DNA from: an uncultured Neokomagataea sp.
GTDB lineage: Bacteria > Pseudomonadota > Alphaproteobacteria > Acetobacterales > Acetobacteraceae
NCBI RefSeq assembly: GCF_946476835.1
Contig: NZ_CAMKWA010000003.1
Span: forward strand, 62,001 to 126,000
Length of the DNA stretch: 64,000 nucleotides
Direction: 5' to 3'
The notes below the pieces were generated by a model. The model ran no database searches. It had not been told where the DNA came from and worked only from the letters and a program-made list of their open reading frames with translations. Position numbers and translations under genes: made by a program. Positions within the stretch are counted from its first letter, which is position 1. Every line of letters starts with the position of its first letter. Shown here one piece after another: positions 17,953 through 25,290 of this stretch.

Positions 17953-19287
17953 TTAGGCGCCTGCTAGGCTCATCCCATTGACACGTAGGCTTGGGGTGGT
18001 GAGGGCAGAGCGGAACTCTAGGTCGTTAGCGGCAACAAGGTTGGCCAGCATACTCCGCAAGTTCCCGGCGATGGTCACTTCCGCGACGGGTTCAGCAATC
18101 TCACCGTTACGTATCATAAAACCGGAAGCGCCACGGCTATAGTCACCGGTCAGCATATTAATGGAAGAGCCCATTAATTCAGTGACCATGAAGCCTTCTT
18201 TAATGTCCGCACGTAGGTCTTCTGGTGAGAGTGTGCCGGGAGATAGAAAGCAGTTTGTTGTGCTGGGAGATGGTGGGCCGGATGTACCGCGGCTAGCGCG
18301 GGCATTACTCTTGAGGCCAAGCTGGCGTGCACTGCGGCTATCAAGGAGCCAATGTTGCAATATGCCATCTTCGACAAGGTTGAGGGCTGCGGGCAGGCAG
18401 GCTTCAGCATCGAAGGGGCGTGAAGCGCGGCCACGTAGCAAAAACGGATCATCACGCAGCGTCATGCCGTGGGGCAAAACGGGCTGATGCAGCGCATCCT
18501 TTAAGAAGGACGTGCCACGTGCGATGGACGCACCATTAATTCCTGAAATGAGATGCCCGATAAGAGAGGCCGCGACGCGTGGGTGATAGATGACGTCATA
18601 CGTCCCAGTGCGTGGGCGTGTGGGGTTGAGGCGCGCTAAGGCTTGTTCTGCTGCGCGGTTACCGATGGTCGCGGGGTTTTCTAGGTCACTCAGATGGGTG
18701 GCGCTGTGGAAGGCGTAGTCGCGCTGCATGGTGGCACCACTTCCGGCGAGGACACTGGTGCTGAGTGAGTGGTTGGTGCGTGTGTAAGCACCGATAAAGC
18801 CAGCACTTGTGCCTAGTACAATACTGCTGCGGCCTTGTCCGGCGGAAGCCCCGCTGGAATTGGTGATACCGGTGTGAGAGAGGGCGATGCTCTCTGTTTC
18901 ACGGGCACGGTCCAGCAATGTGTCCATATCCAGCGTTGTGGAGTCATCTAAATCTAACGCTGAAGCATCAAAGCGCCCAGTCAGGGCATTATCTGCTAAG
19001 CCACCGAAGCGGTCTTCTGGCACGAATTGCGCCATAGCACAGGCTTGTTCAGCGAGTTGCTCAAAGGCGGACTGGTCCAGCAGCGTTGTGGAGACGCTGG
19101 CTGAACGTTGACCACGGAAGACGCGCAAACCAAGGCGCACGCTTTCAGAGCGCTCAATGCCTTCGGGGGCGCCACAACGGATGAGGGCAGAGGTCGACTC
19201 ATCACGGATGAGAAGGGCATCTGCAGCATCTGCTCCGTGGCGTTTTGCGGCTTGAAGGAGCGCTTCAACGGGGTTGGTATCGATCAT
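17953..19287 (-). CDS. pmbA: TldE/PmbA metalloprotease-family protein
   Basis: A 444-residue TldD/PmbA family member. PmbA (TldE) forms a heterodimer with TldD; the complex degrades or matures peptides such as microcin B17 and CcdA, with TldD supplying the zinc site. Landmarks include GITNSSGASAGQG and YDVIYHPRVAASLIGHLISGING, then the C-terminal GFMVTELMGSSINMLTGDYSRGASGFMIRNGEI block characteristic of the family. Its ATG overlaps the stop of the upstream M16 peptidase gene (ATGA), so the two peptidase-related genes are coupled. No tldD is present in the window. Confidence 0.93.
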   Translation of the reverse strand: MIDTNPVEALLQAAKRHGADAADALLIRDESTSALIRCGAPEGIERSESVRLGLRVFRGQRSASVSTTLLDQSAFEQLAEQACAMAQFVPEDRFGGLADNALTGRFDASALDLDDSTTLDMDTLLDRARETESIALSHTGITNSSGASAGQGRSSIVLGTSAGFIGAYTRTNHSLSTSVLAGSGATMQRDYAFHSATHLSDLENPATIGNRAAEQALARLNPTRPRTGTYDVIYHPRVAASLIGHLISGINGASIARGTSFLKDALHQPVLPHGMTLRDDPFLLRGRASRPFDAEACLPAALNLVEDGILQHWLLDSRSARQLGLKSNARASRGTSGPPSPSTTNCFLSPGTLSPEDLRADIKEGFMVTELMGSSINMLTGDYSRGASGFMIRNGEIAEPVAEVTIAGNLRSMLANLVAANDLEFRSALTTPSLRVNGMSLAGA

Positions 19288-20561
19288 GCGGCTAACTTTG
19301 CGGCGATGTCTTCGATGGATGGGACCTTACTGATGGGCCCCATAGCGGTGAAGGTTGGTTTGCCCGCAAAGAGGGTTTTTGCAACGCGTAAGATGTCTTG
19401 TTCCGTGACGGCATCAATGCGTTCAATGGTTTCATTGGTAGCAATGGCGCGGCCATGGATTTGGAGTTGGCGAGCCAGTTGTTCACAGCGGCTGCTGGTG
19501 CTTTCCAAAGACATCAGCAAAGACGATTTTAGCTGTGCGCGGGCGCGGCCGAGCTCTTCAGCCGAAAGTCCGTCTTGCAAGCGGCGGAGTTCATGGATCA
19601 TGACGGGTACGAGTTCGGCTGCTTCGCTTTCCCCCGTGCCTGCGTAAATGCCGAAGATTCCGCTGTCGTTAAACGGGGAGGCAAAGGAGTAAACGCTATA
19701 CACAAGGCCGCGTTTTTCACGGATTTCTTGGAATAGACGCGAAGACATTCCACCACCCAAGAGGGTGGAGAGGATCATAACCGGGTAATGATCAGGGTCT
19801 TTATAGCTTACGGACGGGAAGCCGAGGAGCAGATGTGCCTGATCCAGTGTTTTGACCGTACGGTGATCGCCGCCTGTGTAATCCGCATGGCGGGGTTGAG
19901 GTGCGTTATGGGTTGGAAGGTCCGCGAAATGGGTCTTCACCAGTGCGACAACGTCTTCATGGTGCAGATTGCCTGCGGCAGCAATCGTGATGTTGTGCGT
20001 GGTGTAGTGTTCACGCATGTAGCCCATTAGGGTTTCGCGTGTCATATTGGCGACGAGGTCTTCCGTGCCCAGTGTTGGGCGGCCCATGGGCTGATCGGCA
20101 AAGGCACGCTCTTGGAAGTGGTCAAAAATGATATCATCCGGCGTGTCATTCGCCTGACCGATTTCTTGCAGAATCACGCCGCGTTCGCGTTCAATTTCAG
20201 CATCGAGGAAGGTACTGTGGGTGAGGATATCACCGATAATATCGACGCCGAGTGCCAGATCTTCTTTCAACAGCTTGACATAATAAGCCGTTGTTTCACG
20301 GGCGGTATAGGCGTTGATGTATCCACCGACATTCTCAATTTCTTCGGCAATACGGGCAGCGGAACGGCGTTCTGTTCCTTTAAAGGCCATATGTTCAAGG
20401 AAATGCGAAACACCATTGTTAGCGGCTGTTTCGTCACGTGTGCCGATGGCGACATACGCACCGAAGGAGACGGTTTCAACGCGTTCCATTCGTTCGGTGA
20501 CGATGGTCAGACCGTTTTCGAGTGTCGTGACGTTGATGGTGTCGGGGAGGGTATGAGGCAT
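19284..20561 (-). CDS. M16 family zinc peptidase (processing-peptidase-like)
   Basis: A 425-residue pitrilysin/M16B-type peptidase. The inverted zinc motif HFLEHMAFKG (HxxEH) is at about residues 48-57, with the third ligand Glu in the downstream helix (about residue 128, ERGVILQEIGQ). The C-terminal half carries the GGGMSSRLFQEIREKRGLVYSVYSF signature (residues 282-306) of bacterial homologues of the mitochondrial processing peptidase beta subunit. It probably cleaves peptides in the cytoplasm or periplasm; no signal sequence is seen. Coupled to pmbA downstream and 70 bp after thrC, from which it may be co-transcribed. Confidence 0.93.
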   Translation of the reverse strand: MPHTLPDTINVTTLENGLTIVTERMERVETVSFGAYVAIGTRDETAANNGVSHFLEHMAFKGTERRSAARIAEEIENVGGYINAYTARETTAYYVKLLKEDLALGVDIIGDILTHSTFLDAEIERERGVILQEIGQANDTPDDIIFDHFQERAFADQPMGRPTLGTEDLVANMTRETLMGYMREHYTTHNITIAAAGNLHHEDVVALVKTHFADLPTHNAPQPRHADYTGGDHRTVKTLDQAHLLLGFPSVSYKDPDHYPVMILSTLLGGGMSSRLFQEIREKRGLVYSVYSFASPFNDSGIFGIYAGTGESEAAELVPVMIHELRRLQDGLSAEELGRARAQLKSSLLMSLESTSSRCEQLARQLQIHGRAIATNETIERIDAVTEQDILRVAKTLFAGKPTFTAMGPISKVPSIEDIAAKLAA

Positions 20562-20593
20562 TTAGTGTACTTGTAACCGAGGGTAGGAGAACC

Positions 20594-20623
20594 CTGCACG
20601 GGTTAGAGGTTAAGCCCGTGCAG
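20594..20623. repeat. Inverted repeat between thrC and M16 peptidase
   Basis: CTGCACGGG (20594-20602) and CCCGTGCAG (20615-20623) form a 9-bp perfect stem with a 12-nt loop, 9 bp after the thrC stop. There is no T-run on either strand, so it is more likely an RNA-processing or mRNA-stability hairpin than a simple terminator. Confidence 0.6.
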
Positions 20624-20631
20624 AGAATGGA

Positions 20632-22029
20632 TTAGCGGTTGATATGAGCGCGAACAGCGTTTTGAATCGTGACGAGTTCGCTGCTGAGGCTGTCATACCG
20701 CTCAGGGCGGCTGTGCAGGTCAGCTAGATGTGGGGGGAGTGCGGCATCAAGGCCGGTTGCGGCATGGACAGCCGCAGGGAACTTGGCAGGATGTGCCGTG
20801 GCTGCGGCAATCATCGGGATGCCTGGTTCTTGGAACGCGCGCCCTGCAGCAAGGCCAATGGCGGTATGCGGGTCTGCCAGATATTGGCTTTCGGCATAGA
20901 ACCCACGCATTGCGGCGCTTGTTTCGTCATCATTCAAGGTTTTACCGTTGAAGAGGGTACGAATACGCTGCCACGCATCTTGTGGGACGTTCATGCGGCC
21001 TGTGCTGCGGAACTCTTTCATGATCGTGCCACAACGTTCTGGGTCACGGTCAAGCATTTCGAACAAGAGGCGTTCGAAGTTGGAAGAGACTTGAATATCC
21101 ATTGACGGTGAGAGGCTTGGCTCAACGCCACGCACGCTCATATCGTTGGACAGCAGGAAGCGCGTGAGAATATCGTTACGGTTTGACCCGACGCAAAGCT
21201 GACGGATGGGCAGGCCCATTTGCTTGGATGCCCAAGCTGCGAGCACATTGCCGAAATTGCCCGTTGGGACAGCGAAGGAGACTTCACGGTCCGGCGCGCC
21301 GAGGGCAAGTGCGGAGCGTACATAATATGGAATTTGTGCTGCGATACGCGCCCAGTTGATGGAGTTTACGGCTGAAAGCGAAACTTCATCACGGAAGGCT
21401 GTGTCTGCGAACATCGCTTTGACGATGTCTTGGCAGGTGTCGAAATCCCCTTCGACCGCGATGTTGAGGATGTTGTCATCCTGCACGGTGGTCATTTGGC
21501 GGCGCTGTACGTCAGACGTGCGCCCCTTGGGGTGTAGGATGACGACTTGTAGGCGCTCACGGCCACGGCAGGCTTCGATCGCGGCGGAGCCTGTATCGCC
21601 AGACGTTGCGCCGACAATGGTGACGCGCTGGTCACGCTCGGTCAGGACATGGTCAAAGAGGCGGCCGAGCATTTGCATCGCCATATCTTTGAAGGCGAGG
21701 GTCGGGCCATGGAAAAGTTCAAGCGCGTAAAGGTCTTGTTCCACTTCGGTGAGTGGTACGACGGCTTTATGGGCAAAGCGGCCGTAAGCGTCCCGAGCCA
21801 TGCTGCGGAGCGTGTCACGTTCAATCGCACCAGCGGTGAAGGGGGCCATGACTTCGGCCGCGAGGTCTGCATATGGCAGGGCGCGCCATTCACGCAGGGT
21901 ATCGGCGTCAATCTGGGGCCAGCTCTCAGGCATGAACAACCCGCCGTCAGGGGCGAGGCCAGCGAGGAGGATATCGGCGAAGTTCGGGGCGTTGGCGGCG
22001 AGGCCTCCCCGTGTCGATCGGTAACGCAT
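20632..22029 (-). CDS. thrC: Threonine synthase
   Basis: PLP-dependent enzyme converting O-phospho-L-homoserine to L-threonine. Its 465 residues fit the longer class (E. coli/yeast type). The N-terminus opens MRYRSTRGG. The PLP lysine is in GPTLAFKDMAMQ near residue 110, and the phosphate loop is GATSGDTGSAA. Also visible are LHPKGRTSDVQRRQMT and PTGNFGNVLAAWASK. First gene of a minus-strand group thrC - M16 peptidase - pmbA, an arrangement seen in several alphaproteobacteria. Confidence 0.97.
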   Translation of the reverse strand: MRYRSTRGGLAANAPNFADILLAGLAPDGGLFMPESWPQIDADTLREWRALPYADLAAEVMAPFTAGAIERDTLRSMARDAYGRFAHKAVVPLTEVEQDLYALELFHGPTLAFKDMAMQMLGRLFDHVLTERDQRVTIVGATSGDTGSAAIEACRGRERLQVVILHPKGRTSDVQRRQMTTVQDDNILNIAVEGDFDTCQDIVKAMFADTAFRDEVSLSAVNSINWARIAAQIPYYVRSALALGAPDREVSFAVPTGNFGNVLAAWASKQMGLPIRQLCVGSNRNDILTRFLLSNDMSVRGVEPSLSPSMDIQVSSNFERLLFEMLDRDPERCGTIMKEFRSTGRMNVPQDAWQRIRTLFNGKTLNDDETSAAMRGFYAESQYLADPHTAIGLAAGRAFQEPGIPMIAAATAHPAKFPAAVHAATGLDAALPPHLADLHSRPERYDSLSSELVTIQNAVRAHINR

Positions 22030-22051
22030 ATCAGGACTGTATCACGCAGAG

Positions 22052-23053
22052 TTAGGGCAAGGCGATGCGCAGAATATGCGGCACGCCGTTTTCTATGGTT
22101 TGAACGGCAATTTTTAAGGCTGTGCTGTGTTGTGGTGCGGGGTTAAGCACGGTCATCGCGGTTGCATATGTCAGGCGTGGGTCAGTTAAGAGCGTGCTGG
22201 GAAGGCGACTCGGCCCGAAGGCAATAAGGGCACCGTGATCAATATCAGCCATGAGGAAGGTTTCATCTGGTAGAAGCGCAATGCCGCCAAGGCTAGGGGG
22301 TTTCCACCATTCCGTAATGCCTTCCACCTGCTCGACCGGTGTAAAATTAGGATCGGTGAAGAGGTTGGGATCAATGCGGTAGAGTGGGCCGCAGGCCGGA
22401 CCATAAAAGAGCCACTGCTGTGTATGGTTTTGGAGCAGAAAGCGGACATTACCGCCGGTACTGGGGACGCCTTGGGTATTGCGCTGTATTTGTCCGTTTT
22501 TCTTGAGGGCTTTGCGGCCAATTAAGGATGCATCTGCCGTTAAGAAACGCTGTGTATGGCCGGTTTGAAGAGAGGCCACGATAAGGGCTGGTCTCCCTTC
22601 ATCGACGAGGAATGCTGTGGTGCCGTGTATTTGAAAGGCCGTGAGGTGGCTGTTGGGCTGGGTCGCCCCTGTGAGGGGAATATGTGCGCTGACGGTGCCG
22701 TTTAGAGCAAAGGCGTAGAGTGCCAGTTGCGGGGCTGAGGTGAGGCCCCAGATCGTGTTGCCGCTCGTAGCCAATGCGGTGAAGGTGGGGGCAATAGGGG
22801 TGTTGTTTTCAGTCAGCGTAATAGGGGTGATGCTGTTATCATCCGCGCGCGCAACTTGCCCCAGTGTGGTGAGGCCGAGGAGCGTAGAGCCATTTAAGGA
22901 GAGCAAAGTGCCAGCAGATAACGTGGGGAAAGCGGTATCTGCCGTGATGGATGGCGGCGTCGCACCATGCGCGGAGGTGACAGGGGCTAAAGCGAGCGTT
23001 GCGGCTGCAAAAGACAGCGCCAGTGCGTGGCGCAGATGGGAGGCATATCTCAT
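22052..23053 (-). CDS. Secreted Yellow/MRJP-like protein
   Basis: About 333 residues. It starts with a signal peptide (MRYASHLRHALALSFAAAT, cleavage likely after SAHGA). The remainder looks like a six-bladed beta-propeller of the major royal jelly protein/Yellow (SMP-30-like) superfamily: AFLVDEGRPALIVASLQTGH, CGPLYRIDPNLF, GGIALLPDETFLMADIDHG and TLLTDPRLTYA match the family's repeated blades. Bacterial members are exported proteins of uncertain function; lactonase-like activity is only a family-level guess. An alternative TTG start 12 codons upstream exists; ATG 23053 gives the cleaner signal peptide. Confidence 0.65.
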   Translation of the reverse strand: MRYASHLRHALALSFAAATLALAPVTSAHGATPPSITADTAFPTLSAGTLLSLNGSTLLGLTTLGQVARADDNSITPITLTENNTPIAPTFTALATSGNTIWGLTSAPQLALYAFALNGTVSAHIPLTGATQPNSHLTAFQIHGTTAFLVDEGRPALIVASLQTGHTQRFLTADASLIGRKALKKNGQIQRNTQGVPSTGGNVRFLLQNHTQQWLFYGPACGPLYRIDPNLFTDPNFTPVEQVEGITEWWKPPSLGGIALLPDETFLMADIDHGALIAFGPSRLPSTLLTDPRLTYATAMTVLNPAPQHSTALKIAVQTIENGVPHILRIALP

Positions 23054-23123
23054 GGTGCAAGAGATTGTCTCCTCTGTGCGCTTTGGCAAGTAAAAAGACG
23101 GCGCTGGCTTATATGTGGTGCTT

Positions 23124-23447
23124 TTATGCGGGGGTTAGTTCTTTGATGCGCTGTGTTGTTGAAGAGTTTTCTTCTTTGATGCGCGTTAGAATGCGGGGAG
23201 CAGCATAAGGGTTGGAGAGCCATGGTGAGTGTGTATGTTCTGTGGGGAAGAGTATGGCGGCATGCATCATGAGGGCAGCATCTTCCGTATGGCACTCAAT
23301 GGACCAGCGTTTATCCGGCATCAGGGCGATGAAATGGCCCGTGTCTGTTTTGCGGACTTCGATAGCGAAGGTTCGTGTCGTCGCTCCACGGCGGATTGTT
23401 GCATAAACAAGGCCGGGCGCTGAGCCGGTTTTCTGTTCAAGAAACAC
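23124..23447 (-). CDS. Conserved-looking hypothetical protein
   Basis: A 107-residue protein of no family I recognise. It starts with GTG at 23447, preceded by GAGGAG eight bases upstream, one of the better ribosome sites in the window, which supports translation. It has no signal peptide or membrane helix. The middle alternates basic and hydrophobic residues (YATIRRGATTRTFAIEVRK) as in a small beta-rich fold, with a Cys-His-containing IECHTEDAALMMHA. It lies 70 bp upstream of the MRJP-like gene on the same strand. Confidence 0.6.
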   Translation of the reverse strand: MFLEQKTGSAPGLVYATIRRGATTRTFAIEVRKTDTGHFIALMPDKRWSIECHTEDAALMMHAAILFPTEHTHSPWLSNPYAAPRILTRIKEENSSTTQRIKELTPA

Positions 23448-23577
23448 TGGGTTCTCTCCTCGGGCTGGATCCTTTGTAGGAAGAGAGTGCGCAGTATTTG
23501 GTAAATAAAGTACTAACCCTCAAGGTGGAGGGAAGTATGGGCTAGATTTAAACGAAAAAACCCGACAGTTTTTAAAG

Positions 23578-25290
23578 ATGATAAAAGATTCCGCACGGGC
23601 TGAGGCTGATGATGGGTTGGCATTATTGGCAGAGGGAAAAGTTGAGGAGGCTCAACATATTTTCCGCACGATATTAGAGCGGGACTCTGAGCAAGCAGAA
23701 GCATGGCATGGGCTCGCCTGTTATGCGCGGCATCATGGGAATGCAGCATCAGCGGTCGCGTTGGTTGGGCGTGCTTTGCGTTGTGCACGGGTCACAGATG
23801 AACAGAGGGCACGGTATCATATTACTTTGGGGGCGGCTCTTTTAGCACGTGGTCAGGCTGAGGCATCGCGGGCAGCATTTTCTGTCGCGCGCACCCTCAA
23901 TGCCTGTGATCCACGTGCATTGAGTGGGTTAGCCGAAGCTCTCGTCGCATTGGGGCGCCCGCAGGAAGCGCGCTCTGTTTTGGAACACGCTGTGACGTTG
24001 GCGGCAGATGACGCGCCTATTTTAACGCGCTTGGCGGAACTGCACTTGGAGGCGGGGGCGTTGGAAACGGCGATTATATGTTTTCGCCGTGCGGCAGAGC
24101 GGACGCCATCGGATGGCCGGGTCTGGGCTAATCTGGGGGTAGCATTTTATCAGGGAAGTTTAGCGACGCCCTCTTACTTGGATGAGGCGCATAGTGCTCT
24201 TGAACGTGCCGTTGCATTGGGGGCGGATACGGCGGAGACCCTCAATACGCGCGGCTTGGTGCGTATGGCATGTGGCGCGTTAGAGGCAGCGCGTGCAGAT
24301 ATGGAAGCGGCCTTGGTGAAAGCGCCGCAGAGCAGCGTGATTGTGAATAATTTGGCCACGCTCTTGGAAGAACTGGGGGAAGCAGAGCGTGCAGAAGCGG
24401 TGTATGAGGCCGTAATGCAGCGTGAGACGGGGGCCTTGCAGGCGCGAAGTCGTTTCAATCGTGGAGCATTGCGTTTGGGGCAGGGGCGCTATGCGGAGGG
24501 CTGGGCTGATTTTGAAGCGCGCCGGGCGTTGGTGCCACCGTCAGTATCGGGTGTGCCGTTATGGGATGGGCAAGCCGGAATGGGCCCTATTGAGATTACG
24601 GCGGAACAAGGGCTAGGCGATCAGGTCCAGTTCTTGCGTTATCTTCAGGAGGTCGTTCGGCGTCGTCCTGTGCGTTTGCGTGGGCCTATCGCTGTTTTGG
24701 CACGGTATATGCAGCATGTGCCTGAAGAGCGCATTTTGGGAGGGGATGGTCCCGTTGATGCGTGTATCAGCCTTTTAAGTCTGCCGGCTGTTTTGCAAGT
24801 GGCGGCTCCATCCTCTGCGCCTTATCTGCACAGTTCATCGGCAATAGAGCCTCTGCGTGTTGGTGTGTGTTGGGCCGGTAGCGCGACATATCGTTTTGAT
24901 CGTCGGCGTTCTGTCGCATGGGATTGTTTGGCGCCGTTGCAGCGTATTGCTGGTATTCATTTGGTCTCTTTGCAGCGCGGCGCACAGGTTGAGGGGTTGG
25001 AGCAACCGATGCTGGAGAGTTTGGATGATTTGGTTCGTGAAGTGGGCCGTTGTGCGCTGGTGATTTCAGTGGATACGCTGGTGGCGCATATTGCTGGGGC
25101 TATTGGCCGCCCTTTATGGTTGCTGAATCGTTACGGTGGGGATTGGCGTTGGCGGCAACCAAAGGCTTGGTACGGGTCATGTGAACAGGTGTTTCAACCG
25201 CACTCTGCGGCCCCGCCACCAGAATGCTGGGCACCGGTTATGGATAAACTCGTGGCAGCGTTGGAGCAGTGGGGCCGTGAAAAGGGCTAG
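23578..25290 (+). CDS. TPR-repeat protein with glycosyltransferase-like C-terminus
   Basis: A 570-residue protein. Residues about 5-290 are consecutive tetratricopeptide repeats (for example EEAQHIFRTILERDSEQAEAW and GHY/ALERAVALGADT-type units). From about residue 330 comes the domain often fused to such TPRs: EQGLGDQVQFLRYL, then LRVGVCWAGSATYRFDRRRS, HLVSLQRG and CALVISVDTLVAHIAGAIGRPLWLL, resembling family 9/heptosyltransferase folds and the SPINDLY-type group. No signal peptide; likely cytoplasmic. Substrate unknown; the acceptor could be a cell-surface glycan or protein. Its 3' end overlaps glnD by 4 bp on the opposite strand. Confidence 0.82.
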   Translation: MIKDSARAEADDGLALLAEGKVEEAQHIFRTILERDSEQAEAWHGLACYARHHGNAASAVALVGRALRCARVTDEQRARYHITLGAALLARGQAEASRAAFSVARTLNACDPRALSGLAEALVALGRPQEARSVLEHAVTLAADDAPILTRLAELHLEAGALETAIICFRRAAERTPSDGRVWANLGVAFYQGSLATPSYLDEAHSALERAVALGADTAETLNTRGLVRMACGALEAARADMEAALVKAPQSSVIVNNLATLLEELGEAERAEAVYEAVMQRETGALQARSRFNRGALRLGQGRYAEGWADFEARRALVPPSVSGVPLWDGQAGMGPIEITAEQGLGDQVQFLRYLQEVVRRRPVRLRGPIAVLARYMQHVPEERILGGDGPVDACISLLSLPAVLQVAAPSSAPYLHSSSAIEPLRVGVCWAGSATYRFDRRRSVAWDCLAPLQRIAGIHLVSLQRGAQVEGLEQPMLESLDDLVREVGRCALVISVDTLVAHIAGAIGRPLWLLNRYGGDWRWRQPKAWYGSCEQVFQPHSAAPPPECWAPVMDKLVAALEQWGREKG

